Shown: piece by piece, positions 50,554-59,598 of the stretch
How positions within the stretch are numbered: position 1 is the stretch's first letter
Layout: every line of letters starts with the position of its first letter
Translations under genes and position numbers: made by a program
Notes under the pieces: model-generated
The model's input: only the letters and a program-made list of their open reading frames with translations
What the model was told of the DNA's origin: nothing
The model's database searches: none
NCBI RefSeq assembly: GCF_000612585.1
Contig: NZ_JFCA01000033.1
Location: forward strand, 1-64,000
Source of the DNA: Pseudomonas sp. CHM02
GTDB taxonomy: Bacteria > Pseudomonadota > Gammaproteobacteria > Pseudomonadales > Pseudomonadaceae
Direction: 5' to 3'
DNA length: 64,000 bases

Positions 50554-52083
50554 ATGAAAACTCAACAAGTAGTGTTTTGGAAAGCAAGTACCGCGCTGGC
50601 CCTGGCAGTGGCACTGACACTCGGCGGCTGCAGCAGCGGTGGTGGCGGGCATCACAGCGGTGGATCTTCCTCGAGCGCTGGCGCGGGCGGTGGCGGCACG
50701 GGTGGCGGTGGCGGCGGTGGCGGTACCGACCCAGGCACCCCCGGCGGAACCACAACCCCCTTGGTGACCGCGACCGTGGTCGACACCCTCGGCGATACCG
50801 TAACCGGCCTCGGCGGCACCGTCGGTAGCCTGGGCACCACCCTTGGCAGCCTGCCAATCGTTGGCGCAACCGCTGGCGGCCTGGTGACCGCTACCGGCAA
50901 CGCGGTCGGCAGCATCGGCACCGGCCTGTCGGATGGCCTGGGCAAGCTGGGCACCGACGGCAATGCGCTGGGCACGACCGTCGCTGGCGTGGGCAACGGT
51001 GTTGCCGACCTGGGCGATGGCGTAAGCGTCACCGGCGGCAACGTCGCCACTCTGCTGGGGAAAGTGCCCGTGGTCGGCGGCGCGGCGCCGGTGGTTGGTG
51101 GTGTAGTCGACAAAGTCGGCAATGCCGTGACCATGCTGGGCGACACCCTGAGCACCGCCAGCACTACTGGCCCGCTAGGTTCGGTCACTAATACCGTTGG
51201 CACAAAAGTCCTCGTGCCGGTGGTGTCCCTGGTGGAAAACACCACCGGTAAAGTCGGCGATGCGACCGGCCTCGGTTCCCCCGTGGGCGGCCTGCTGAAA
51301 AAAGTCGGCGATACCGTCGACGGCCTGGGCGATAAAGTCGGCGACGCGGGCGGTAGCGGCAACCCTGTAACCGGCGCCGTGGGCGACGTGCTCAATGGCG
51401 TAGGCAAGGTAGTCGGCAAGGCCAGCGGTTATGTCGACCCGAATACCGATAACAGTGGTGGCGGCAGTGGCGGTAGCGGCGGCGGCAGCGCTGGCAATCT
51501 GGGCCTCGCCGAACTCATCGGTGGCGTGATCGCCGGTGCCGGCAGCGGTGTGGATGCAGGCAGCAGCAATGGCGTAGTGAGTGCAACCGGCGTGACTGGC
51601 GTCAACGCAGGCGGCACTGTCGCCTCCCTGGGCACCCTCCTCGGTGGCAGTGGTGTACCGAACACCGCAGCAGCCGCACCCGTCGCCGGGCTGACCAGCC
51701 AAATCGGCGGCGCACTGAACCCTGTCACCAGCGGCGTGCAAAGCCTGACTCAAACCATCGGTGGCGCCACCGGCCTGGGTGCTCCAGTCAATGGCCTGGT
51801 GACGAATGTCGGCGGCGCCGTCAGCAACCTCGGCGGCCAGATCAGTGGCACCAACGCCAACCCGATCACCAACGCCCTGGGCGGCACCGTGACCGCAGTC
51901 GGCGGCACCGTGGCCTCGATCGGCGGCCTGGTCACCGGCGGCACCAACACCGGCGGCGGCTTGCTCGGCGGTGGCCTGAACCTGGGTGTCGGCGCAGGCG
52001 CCGGAGCCTCTGGGGGTGCAGGCGGCAGCGCAAATGGTGGTCTTCTGGGCGGCCTGCTGGGTGGCCTGGGCGGCAAAAAATAA
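50554..52083 (+). CDS. Gly/Thr/Val-rich collagen-like lipoprotein (509 aa)
   Basis: A lipoprotein signal peptide (ALTLGGC, Cys at about 28) and a Ser/Gly/His linker precede 450 residues of low-complexity sequence of Gly, Val, Thr, Asn and Ala in imperfect repeats: VVDTLGDTVTGLGGTVGSLG, VGKASGYV, GLGAPVNGLVTNVGGAVSNL. The repeats suggest a beta-rich or collagen-like surface protein, a usual automated label for such genes in Pseudomonas. The gene precedes a two-partner-secretion-type transporter gene and the Tad locus, so an adhesin or matrix role is likely. A strong terminator follows. Confidence 0.75.
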   Translation: MKTQQVVFWKASTALALAVALTLGGCSSGGGGHHSGGSSSSAGAGGGGTGGGGGGGGTDPGTPGGTTTPLVTATVVDTLGDTVTGLGGTVGSLGTTLGSLPIVGATAGGLVTATGNAVGSIGTGLSDGLGKLGTDGNALGTTVAGVGNGVADLGDGVSVTGGNVATLLGKVPVVGGAAPVVGGVVDKVGNAVTMLGDTLSTASTTGPLGSVTNTVGTKVLVPVVSLVENTTGKVGDATGLGSPVGGLLKKVGDTVDGLGDKVGDAGGSGNPVTGAVGDVLNGVGKVVGKASGYVDPNTDNSGGGSGGSGGGSAGNLGLAELIGGVIAGAGSGVDAGSSNGVVSATGVTGVNAGGTVASLGTLLGGSGVPNTAAAAPVAGLTSQIGGALNPVTSGVQSLTQTIGGATGLGAPVNGLVTNVGGAVSNLGGQISGTNANPITNALGGTVTAVGGTVASIGGLVTGGTNTGGGLLGGGLNLGVGAGAGASGGAGGSANGGLLGGLLGGLGGKK

Positions 52084-52135
52084 ATTGCACCTGGCCGATT
52101 AGACGGCCTCACCTACAGCGCCTACGCTTGGTTGA

Positions 52136-52169
52136 GACGAGAGACCCCACTAAGTCTCTCGTCTTTTTT
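52136..52169 (+). terminator. Strong intrinsic terminator
   Basis: GACGAGAGAC pairs perfectly with GTCTCTCGTC over an eight-base loop, followed by six T. Confidence 0.95.
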
Positions 52170-52267
52170 ATGGGTCAATGATCGATCCCTGAAAGCACCC
52201 GAACCGCGCCCCCAGAGCCCGGCGGGAATCTGCGAACGCTGCTGCAGTTTTGACCATGGAGTGTCCT

Positions 52268-53950
52268 ATGCGCGCTTTGACGCCGTTGTTACTACTCACC
52301 CTCAGTGCTTATGCCCACGCCGATACCCTACCCAGCTTCCTCAACAGTAACGACACGATCCGCAACCTGCCGGTGCCCAACCTGCCCGCCGACGCCTATC
52401 GACCGGCCGCCACACCAACCCAGGTGCCGACGCCGGCACCCACCGCCGGGCAGCCGTTGCTGATGGACACTAAAGTGACCATTCGCAAACTGCAGATCGA
52501 CGGCGGCACGGTCTACCCGCTCAAGGACGTCGCCCAGGTATTCGAGCCGCTGATTGGTCACGAAACCAACCTGGCGCAATTGATCGAAGCCACCCGCGGC
52601 ATCACCCGGCGCTACCAGGAAGACGGCTACCTGCTGTCCTATGCTTTCCTGCCGGAACAAGGCTTCGAAGGCGGCCTGGTACACGTGGTGCTGGTCGAAG
52701 GTTATATCCGCGATTACCAACTGCAGGGGGATATTGGTTCGGTCTCGTCCTACGTCGACAAACTGGCGGAAAAACTCAAGGCCGAACGTCCGCTCACACG
52801 CAAGACCTTCGAGCGCTACACCACCCTGATGAGTGCCATCCCAGGCGTGACCTTGCAGGCCCAGGTGCCACCGCCGGGCACCACCGATGGCGGCACCCAT
52901 ATGCAGATCACCGCCAGCCGCAAGCCCTTCACCACCAGCATGAGCCTCAACGAAGCCAGCCGTGGCGGCACCCAGGCGCTGCTGACCGGTACCAGCAACT
53001 CGTGGACGTCCATGGGCGAACAACTGAGCATCAGCGGCCTGTTCCCGCCGGGCGAGGACAAAGAGCATTACTACCGCGCGTCCTACAGCCAATTCGTCAA
53101 CGCCGAAGGCACCCAGCTCATACTCTCGGGCGAACGCTACCGCGCCGATCCCAGCACCAGCCTGCAGTTGGGCGACGGTCTTGAACTCAAGCCGCACCAG
53201 CAAATCGACCGTTACTCCATTGGCATCAGCCATCCCTTTATCGCTTCGCCCAGCGAGTCGCTGAGCCTCGGCAGTCGCCTCTACGCCGTGGACCAGACCA
53301 ACCGCTACAAACTGGAGGGTTTCCCCCAGCGCTTTGAACTGGAAACCAACCTGCGCGCCCTGGCCTTCGAGGGTGACTGGCGTAAAGCGGACACCACCCA
53401 ACTGCGCATCATCAGCGGCGGTTTGTACCAAGGTATCAACGGTATGGGCGCCAAGACCCACACGGACTTCGGCGGCCTCAAGCCCGACCTCGACTTCTTC
53501 CGTCTGCGCCTGTCCGGCGTACAGAGCAACAAGCTGTTCGATAACTGGCAGGGCGTGGTATCCGGCGCGCTTTACTGGAGCAACGACGACCTGCCCGACA
53601 GCGAGCGCGCCACCTTCGGCGGGCAAAGCTTCGGCCGTGGCTACCCCGATGACCAGGGCACGGGCGACAAAGGTTGGGGCGTGGCCTACGAGATCAACTA
53701 CAGCTACAACCGCGCCGGCGATTGGGTGAGGATCCTGCAACCCTACGTGGTGTTCGACCGCGCCAAGACCTGGTTCAACGACCTGCCGGTCAAGGGCAAT
53801 GACATGTCATCGGCGGCAGTGGGGCTGCGCTTTGGCGACGCCAAGTACTACAACATCGCGCTGGAAGTCGCCAAGCCGATGTCGGACGTGGCACTGGACA
53901 GCTTCGATCGGCGGCCGCGCTATTCGTTGAGTTTCAGCTACCAGCTCTAA
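52268..53950 (+). CDS. ShlB/FhaC/HecB-family two-partner-secretion transporter (560 aa)
   Basis: A signal peptide (MRALTPLLLLTLSAYAHA) is followed by a POTRA pair (KVTIRKLQIDGGTVYPLKDV, then YQEDGYLLSYAFLPEQGFEG and LVHVVLVEGYI) and a 16-strand-type barrel with the FhaC VRGY-like motif region (FGGQSFGRGYPDD) and final aromatic end (RYSLSFSYQL). It exports a TpsA partner across the outer membrane. The ATG at 52268 follows GGAG. No TpsA with a secretion domain is adjacent; the preceding lipoprotein lacks one, so the exported substrate lies elsewhere or the pair is unusual. Confidence 0.9.
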   Translation: MRALTPLLLLTLSAYAHADTLPSFLNSNDTIRNLPVPNLPADAYRPAATPTQVPTPAPTAGQPLLMDTKVTIRKLQIDGGTVYPLKDVAQVFEPLIGHETNLAQLIEATRGITRRYQEDGYLLSYAFLPEQGFEGGLVHVVLVEGYIRDYQLQGDIGSVSSYVDKLAEKLKAERPLTRKTFERYTTLMSAIPGVTLQAQVPPPGTTDGGTHMQITASRKPFTTSMSLNEASRGGTQALLTGTSNSWTSMGEQLSISGLFPPGEDKEHYYRASYSQFVNAEGTQLILSGERYRADPSTSLQLGDGLELKPHQQIDRYSIGISHPFIASPSESLSLGSRLYAVDQTNRYKLEGFPQRFELETNLRALAFEGDWRKADTTQLRIISGGLYQGINGMGAKTHTDFGGLKPDLDFFRLRLSGVQSNKLFDNWQGVVSGALYWSNDDLPDSERATFGGQSFGRGYPDDQGTGDKGWGVAYEINYSYNRAGDWVRILQPYVVFDRAKTWFNDLPVKGNDMSSAAVGLRFGDAKYYNIALEVAKPMSDVALDSFDRRPRYSLSFSYQL

Positions 53951-53972
53951 CCTCTGCAGGCGCCCCCGGCGC

Positions 53973-54374
53973 CTACAGTTTCGCTTTGGGAAGAGGAAAC
54001 AGATTGTTCAACGTATCGATCAACCGCACCAGGTAGATCGGCTTGCGAAACAGGTCCAGCACCTGCAGGCGCAGCATGTCGCTCACATCATCCATTTCGG
54101 CATGACCCGACATCACAATGACCGGCAGGTGAGCACGTGAGGTGTGTTCGCGCAGGCGCTTGATCAAGGAGATACCACTTTCCTCGGGCATGCGCAGGTC
54201 GGTGATGACCAGGGCGATATCAGGATGGAGTGTCAATTCTTGCAGGGCGAAGGTGACGGAATTGGCGGTAAAACAGACAAAGCCCTCGTTACCGAGGGAC
54301 TCGGCGAGCTCGATCAACGCGTCCTCTTCGTCGTCCACCAATAGAATTTGCTGGCGTGAAGAAAACGCGCTCAT
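53973..54374 (-). CDS. Single-domain response regulator (133 aa)
   Basis: A receiver domain only: acidic pocket LLVDDEEDA, phosphorylation site Asp in VITDLRMPEESG, Ser in VIVMSGH and Lys in FRKPI. There is no output domain. It lies with the flp pilin gene on the minus strand, opposite the tad operon. It may be a phosphate shuttle or competitor in the PprA/PprB pathway, which controls this pilus in P. aeruginosa; that link is inference. Confidence 0.85.
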   Translation of the reverse strand: MSAFSSRQQILLVDDEEDALIELAESLGNEGFVCFTANSVTFALQELTLHPDIALVITDLRMPEESGISLIKRLREHTSRAHLPVIVMSGHAEMDDVSDMLRLQVLDLFRKPIYLVRLIDTLNNLFPLPKAKL

Positions 54375-54422
54375 GGCATTACCTGCAAGAAGGGATAATC
54401 AAGACGGCCATCACAACTAAAA

Positions 54423-54620
54423 TCAGGTTCCCGTCGGCATGCCAGCGGACATGTTAGTGAAAATCGTTTTTATCTTAGTTCCAAGCCCCGTGCCGGCTCC
54501 CACAATAACGAGCGCGACCAACGCCACGACAATTGCGTATTCAATACCTGAAGCTCCCTCTTTGCGGCTGAAGAATAATTGCGTTTGGACATAAAGTTTC
54601 AACACAAGGTCAAGGAACAT
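54423..54620 (-). CDS. flp: Flp-type IVb pilin (65 aa)
   Basis: A prepilin cleavage site is followed by the Flp motif (KEGASGIEYAIVVALVALVI; cut after Gly/Ala before the hydrophobic helix, with the conserved Glu-Tyr). The short length is right for Flp. It is the main subunit of the Tad pilus built by the genes to its right. It is divergent from them and is followed by the receiver-domain gene. Confidence 0.93.
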   Translation of the reverse strand: MFLDLVLKLYVQTQLFFSRKEGASGIEYAIVVALVALVIVGAGTGLGTKIKTIFTNMSAGMPTGT

Positions 54621-54951
54621 AACACTTCTCCCTAAAACGCCACTGGAAGCCGGAAGGGCTCTAGTACCAGATGATCGCGGCGTGCCACTAGAGCATTGTC
54701 AACAAACCTCAGCCTCACAACTGTAATAACGGATTAATCACAAAGTATTAGTCGTAAAGATGGCGCCATAAACCCGCCGTTTAAACGGTGACGTTTATAG
54801 TTCACAGAAATTTTTCCCTGGGTAATGGCATTTTGTCCTAGCTAAGCTACCTTCAAATAGCCAAATCGTTAGATGTTCATCACAGCCAGGTTGCGGATTA
54901 ACCCGTTTGGATTAAGCGGACATGTAGTGCAACGGGAAAGGGAGAGCCGTC
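54621..54951. promoter_or_regulatory. Divergent regulatory region between flp and the tad operon
   Basis: 331 bases with AT-rich stretches near 54700-54760 and 54780-54870. It must carry promoters for flp and cpaB. PprB sites are expected here by analogy, but I cannot mark them. Confidence 0.5.
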
Positions 54952-55893
54952 ATGAACAGTCGCATCAGCATGGTCCTGGCCGGCTTGTTGCTGATCGGGG
55001 CCTTGATCGCCGGGTACTGGGGGCTTGTCTTGAGCCGCGCACCGGAGCCTGTCGCAGCTCCCGCTGCACCTGTCGTTTCCGTTGAAAACACCGTCGCTGC
55101 CGTCGAAGACCAGACTCGCCAACCCGTGGTGGTATTGATACACGACGTGCCTGCCTTTATTCCGTTGACCGCGGCCGACCTGACGGTGGAAAAACTGCGC
55201 ACCGCGCCCGCCGGCAGCCTGACCCGGCTCGACCAGGCCATCGGTCGCATGCCGCTGCGCACCCTCGGCGCCGGCACCTGGCTCACCGAAGAAAGCTTTT
55301 CCGCCGGAGGTCCGCTCGCACGCATGATTCGCCCTGGCGAACGCGCACTGGCCGTGGCCGTGGACGAGGTGGTCGGCGCCGGCGGCCAATTGAGCCCCGG
55401 CGATTACGTGGATGTGCTGTTGTTCTTGCGCCAGGATGTCAGCAACGCCGAGCAGTCGGCCCAGATCGTCCTTCCCGCCATGCGCCTGCTCAGCGTCGGC
55501 GACCAGTTGGGTCTGGCCAACGACGGCCAGCCGGCCGTCCCACCGCCGGCCACGGTCGAAGAGCGCGCCCAGGCAGCTCAACGTCGAGCCGCCGCACGCA
55601 CTGTGGTGCTGGCCGTGCCCGAGCCTCTGCTGAGTCGCCTGATGCTCGCGGCGCAAGCCGGTGTCTTGCGCCTGGCCGTACGCAGCGCCGAGGAGCAACT
55701 GCTCAGCCGCTACTGGGCCGGTGAAAGCGACGCGCCGGACAAACTGGAAAGTGCCAACCGCGACCTCTACCAATTTACCCAACTGGCCCTGACCGGCCCG
55801 CCAAAACGAGTCGCCGCGACCGGGGGTGAGGCCCGCGTGCGCCGTGGCATTGAAGTGATTCGCGGTGCCCAATCGGCGCCACAAACTCCGTGA
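54952..55893 (+). CDS. cpaB: Flp pilus assembly protein CpaB/RcpC (313 aa)
   Basis: One N-terminal membrane segment (VLAGLLLIGALIAGYWGLVL) and a SAF domain (VVVLIHDVPAFIPLTAADLT, then LRTLGAGTWLTEESF and ALAVAVDEVVGAGGQLSPGD) as in CpaB/RcpC proteins. The protein is anchored in the inner membrane with its domain in the periplasm and helps couple the secretin to peptidoglycan and pilus assembly. The first gene of the tad operon here; cpaC follows 19 bases later. Confidence 0.93.
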   Translation: MNSRISMVLAGLLLIGALIAGYWGLVLSRAPEPVAAPAAPVVSVENTVAAVEDQTRQPVVVLIHDVPAFIPLTAADLTVEKLRTAPAGSLTRLDQAIGRMPLRTLGAGTWLTEESFSAGGPLARMIRPGERALAVAVDEVVGAGGQLSPGDYVDVLLFLRQDVSNAEQSAQIVLPAMRLLSVGDQLGLANDGQPAVPPPATVEERAQAAQRRAAARTVVLAVPEPLLSRLMLAAQAGVLRLAVRSAEEQLLSRYWAGESDAPDKLESANRDLYQFTQLALTGPPKRVAATGGEARVRRGIEVIRGAQSAPQTP

Positions 55894-55912
55894 TCGAACA
55901 AGGATGCCTTGA

Positions 55913-57130
55913 ATGAGCCATCGCTACGCACCCATGTTCACGCAAATGGCCTGGGCCCTGATGCTGTCGAGCCTGCCGGTGGGCATGGTCCTGGCGGCAC
56001 CCGGCAACTGCAGTGCCCTGGGCCAGTTGCCCGCCGTGGTCGAAGTGGGAGAAGGCCTGCAACAGGAGCTGCAATCGCCGGTGGCGATCACGCGGCTGGC
56101 AATCGGAGACCCGAAAATCGCCGATGTGCGGGTCAACGGCGACCGCAACTTCCTGCTGACCGGCGTCTCGTCCGGCGCCACCAGCCTGATGGTGTGGACG
56201 GGCTGCGCCAGCGCGCCGCGCCAAAGCATGGTGTTCGTCAAGGGCAAGGCCACCTCGGCGCTGACCAGCCTGTCGCTGTCGCCGTCCGAAGACCCACTGC
56301 TGCCCAGCCAGGTGCAGACCGATATCCGCTTCGTGGAAGTCAGCCGCACCAAGCTCAAGGAAGCCAGCACCCGGCTTTTGGGCGCCGGTAAAAACTTTTT
56401 CCTCGGCAGCCCCAATCTTCTATCCCCCTCGGAAGGCGTCTTCAAACTGCCGGTAAGCCCTGACAGTTTCAACGTCGGCTTCGGCGGCGGGCGGGTCTCG
56501 GCGATGATCAACGCCCTGGAACGCAGCGGCTTCGCCTACACCCTGGCACGTCCGAGCCTGGTGGCCATGAGCGGCCAGAGTGCGTCCTTCCTGGCCGGCG
56601 GCGAGGTGCCGGTCCCGGTGCCCAGTTCCGGCAGCGACACCATCTCCATCGAATACAAGGAGTTCGGCATTCGCCTGACCCTGACCCCTACGGTGGTTGA
56701 TCGCAACCGCATCACCCTCAAGGTGGCGCCGGAAGTCAGCGAGCTGGACTACAGCAACGCGGTGCAGATCCAAGGCATCCAGGTCCCGGCGCTGACCGTA
56801 CGCCGTACCGACACCAGCGTGTCCCTGGCCGATGGCGAAAGTTTTGTGATCAGCGGCCTGATCAGCACCAACAACCGCTCCACCATCAGCAAGTTTCCCG
56901 GGCTGGGCGACATCCCGATCCTCGGCGCATTTTTTCGCGACTCCACTATCAGCCGCGAAGAAAAGGAACTGCTGATGATCGTCACGCCGCACCTGGTGCA
57001 GCCGTTGGCCGCCAATGCGCAACTGCCCTCCTTGCCCGGCGAAAAACTGCGCAGCTACGACCCGAACTGGTACCGGCTGTTCTTCCTTGAAAACGGTAAT
57101 TTCGACCGTCGCAGTGGACTTTCCCAATGA
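55913..57130 (+). CDS. rcpA: Tad secretin RcpA/CpaC (405 aa)
   Basis: A signal peptide is followed by the pilus-secretin N-terminal domain (VGEGLQQELQSPVAITRLAI, NFLLTGVSSGATSLMVW) and the secretin domain (VSLADGESFVISGLIST; KFPGLGDIPILGAFFRDS; EKELLMIVTPHLVQPL). It forms the outer-membrane ring for Flp pilus passage. The four-base overlap with tadZ shows tight operon structure. Confidence 0.95.
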   Translation: MSHRYAPMFTQMAWALMLSSLPVGMVLAAPGNCSALGQLPAVVEVGEGLQQELQSPVAITRLAIGDPKIADVRVNGDRNFLLTGVSSGATSLMVWTGCASAPRQSMVFVKGKATSALTSLSLSPSEDPLLPSQVQTDIRFVEVSRTKLKEASTRLLGAGKNFFLGSPNLLSPSEGVFKLPVSPDSFNVGFGGGRVSAMINALERSGFAYTLARPSLVAMSGQSASFLAGGEVPVPVPSSGSDTISIEYKEFGIRLTLTPTVVDRNRITLKVAPEVSELDYSNAVQIQGIQVPALTVRRTDTSVSLADGESFVISGLISTNNRSTISKFPGLGDIPILGAFFRDSTISREEKELLMIVTPHLVQPLAANAQLPSLPGEKLRSYDPNWYRLFFLENGNFDRRSGLSQ

Positions 57131-58320
57131 GCGATAGCCTGAGCCAAACTTTCCTCGCCATCACCCGCAACACCACCGACCTGGAGTGGCTGCAGGGCGC
57201 CCTTGCGCCGCTTGGCCAAGTCGTCAGCGCCGGCACCGGCAGCCTGGATGAACTGCTGGCGCTGGTGGATGTAACGTTCGCCAGCCTGGTGTTTGTCGGC
57301 CTGGACCGTGAACACGTGGTGGCCCAGAGCGCGCTGATCGAAGGGGCGCTGGAAGCCAAGCCGATGCTCGCCGTGGTCGCCCTCGGCGATGGCATGGACA
57401 ACCAGCTGGTACTCAACGCCATGCGTGCCGGGGCCCGCGACTTCGTCGCCTACGGTTCGCGCTCCAGCGAAGTGGCAGGCCTGGTGCGACGCCTGAGCAA
57501 GCGCCTGCCGACCGTGACCCCCAGTGCGCAGTTGGGTGGCCTGACCGTCTTGTTTGGTACCCAGAGCAACGCCGACGGAGCAATGCTGGCCACCCACCTG
57601 GCCCTGGTGGTGCAGAAAAGCGGGCAGCAGACCCTGCTGCTCGACCTGGGCCTGCCACGCAGCGACAGCCTGGCACTGCTGGGCCTGGAGAGCACCTTCA
57701 ATTTCGGTGATGCGTTGCGGCACCTGCGCCGCCTCGATACCACGCTGATCAACAGCGCTTTCACCCTCGCCCTGGATGGCCTGCGCATCCTGGCGTACGC
57801 CACCGGTGACGAGCCGCTCAAACTGACCAGCGCCGCCGAGTTGTACATGTTGCTCAGTGCATTGCGCCAACACTTCCAGCATATCGTCGTGAACATTACC
57901 GGGCAGCCTGACAGTGAAGCGCTGCGCACCTTTGTCAGCCACTGCGACAAACTGCTGTGGTGCACCGACCAGAGCGTACTGGACTGTCGCCGCAACCTCG
58001 CCGTGCTCAACCGCTGGCGTGAAAAAGGCATGAAGCTCGATCACGCCAGGTTGGTGGTGGACCGCTATATCAAGGCCTGCGCACCGGACATCGAAGCACT
58101 GGAAAAAAGCTTCGGCCTTGAATGCACCGCCGTACTCCCCTTGAGCGCCGAACTGCGCCTGAACGTAAAGAACCAGGGCCAGACCCTGTTCGCCCTGGCG
58201 CCCCGTGAACCCTTGACCCAAGCCGTGCGCACCCTGGGCGAGCGCCTGGCAAAACGCTCCGAGGGTCTGGAAAAACCGTCCATGCGCTGGTTTGAGCGCT
58301 TCCTGGGGTCGGGACGATGA
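57127..58320 (+). CDS. tadZ: TadZ/CpaE-type localisation ATPase-like protein (397 aa)
   Basis: N-terminal receiver-like part (VSAGTGSLDELLALVDVTFA to GARDFVAYG), then a MinD/ParA-like part (LTVLFGTQSNADGAMLATHL, then LLLDLGLPRSDSLALLGLES). The usual Walker A (KGGxGKS/T) is replaced by GTQSNADGA, so nucleotide binding may be weak or lost, as in some TadZ proteins. It places the Tad machine at the pole. Four-base overlaps link it to rcpA and tadA. Confidence 0.92.
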   Translation: MSDSLSQTFLAITRNTTDLEWLQGALAPLGQVVSAGTGSLDELLALVDVTFASLVFVGLDREHVVAQSALIEGALEAKPMLAVVALGDGMDNQLVLNAMRAGARDFVAYGSRSSEVAGLVRRLSKRLPTVTPSAQLGGLTVLFGTQSNADGAMLATHLALVVQKSGQQTLLLDLGLPRSDSLALLGLESTFNFGDALRHLRRLDTTLINSAFTLALDGLRILAYATGDEPLKLTSAAELYMLLSALRQHFQHIVVNITGQPDSEALRTFVSHCDKLLWCTDQSVLDCRRNLAVLNRWREKGMKLDHARLVVDRYIKACAPDIEALEKSFGLECTAVLPLSAELRLNVKNQGQTLFALAPREPLTQAVRTLGERLAKRSEGLEKPSMRWFERFLGSGR

Positions 58321-59588
58321 ACGGCGAAAAACTGTTTGGCGGCCCGGCCCGCAGCACTCACGACAATAGCGATAACGATGGCCTGAAACTGGTTCTGCAT
58401 CGCTACATCATCGACGCCATCGAGGAGTCGGGTAAGAACCTGCTCGAAGGTACGCGCCAGTCCCTGGCGCAATTTGTCATCGACAAGGTCTCCGAGTACA
58501 TCACGCGCATGCGCCTGGCGATCTCGCGCTATGAAATGGAGCGCCTGGCCGAAGAGATCGTCGACGAGCTCACCGGTTTCGGCCCGCTGGAAGTGCTGTT
58601 GCGTGACCCGTCGGTGACCGAGATCCTGGTCAACGGCCCGCACCGGGTGTTTATCGAACGCGATGGTCTGTTGCACCAGAGCGACCTGCGCTTCATCGAC
58701 GACCACCATGTCGAGCGTGTGATGCAACGCATCCTCGCGCCGCTGGGCCGGCGCCTGGATGAGTCCTCGCCGATGGTGGATGCGCGCCTGCCCGACGGCA
58801 GCCGGGTCAACGCGATCATCCCGCCGATCGCCCTGGACGGGCCATGCCTGTCGATTCGAAAATTCCGCAAGGACATGCTCAAGAGCAGTGACCTGGTCGC
58901 CATGCAGACCATCGACCAGAGCATTTTCGAGTTCTTCCAGGAGGCCGTGGGCAAGCGTTGCAACATCCTGATCAGCGGCGGTACCGGCACCGGCAAGACC
59001 ACGCTGCTGAACATCCTCAGCCAGTTGATCAACCCTCACGAGCGCCTGGTGACCATCGAAGATGTGGCCGAACTGCAACTGGGTCACCCCCACGTCGTCC
59101 GCCTGGAAACCCGGCCGCCGAATGCCGAAGGCCACGGCGAGGTCAGGTCCAGCGACCTGATCCGCAACGCTCTGCGGATGCGTCCGGACCGCATCATCCT
59201 CGGGGAAATCCGTGGCGTGGAAGTGCTCGACGTGATGACCGCGATGAACACCGGCCACGACGGCTCCATGAGCACCGTGCACGCCAACAATGCCCAGGAT
59301 GCGTTGCTGCGCCTGGAAACCCTGGTAGGCCTGACCGGCCGTGTGGTCGCGGAAAAAACCCTGCGCCAGATGATCTGCGCCGCGCTGGACGTGATCATCC
59401 AACTGACGCGCATGCCCGATGGCCGACGCTGCGTGAGCGAAGTGGTGGAAGTGGTCGGCGTACGCGAAGACGTGTATGTCACCAACACCCTGTTCCGCCT
59501 CGACCGGCGTACCGGTTTCGGTTTCCTGCGCGAAGCCCTCAACCCGGCCGGCGACAAACTGCGCCGCGAATCGGCGTTGCAGTCATAG
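58317..59588 (+). CDS. tadA: Tad pilus assembly ATPase TadA/CpaF (423 aa)
   Basis: A secretion ATPase of the GspE/CpaF family: N-terminal helices, Walker A SGGTGTGKTTLLN (about residues 220-232), Asp box and Walker B (RIILGEIRG) and a His box (GHDGSMSTVHANNA). It powers extension, and by analogy to other single-ATPase systems retraction, of the Flp pilus. In the operon between tadZ and tadB. Confidence 0.96.
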   Translation: MNGEKLFGGPARSTHDNSDNDGLKLVLHRYIIDAIEESGKNLLEGTRQSLAQFVIDKVSEYITRMRLAISRYEMERLAEEIVDELTGFGPLEVLLRDPSVTEILVNGPHRVFIERDGLLHQSDLRFIDDHHVERVMQRILAPLGRRLDESSPMVDARLPDGSRVNAIIPPIALDGPCLSIRKFRKDMLKSSDLVAMQTIDQSIFEFFQEAVGKRCNILISGGTGTGKTTLLNILSQLINPHERLVTIEDVAELQLGHPHVVRLETRPPNAEGHGEVRSSDLIRNALRMRPDRIILGEIRGVEVLDVMTAMNTGHDGSMSTVHANNAQDALLRLETLVGLTGRVVAEKTLRQMICAALDVIIQLTRMPDGRRCVSEVVEVVGVREDVYVTNTLFRLDRRTGFGFLREALNPAGDKLRRESALQS

Positions 59589-59598
59589 GGAGCGTTTG

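Noticed and set aside
50554..52083. TpsA substrate for the neighbouring TpsB pore
   Set aside because: It has a lipobox and lacks the N-terminal TPS domain motifs.
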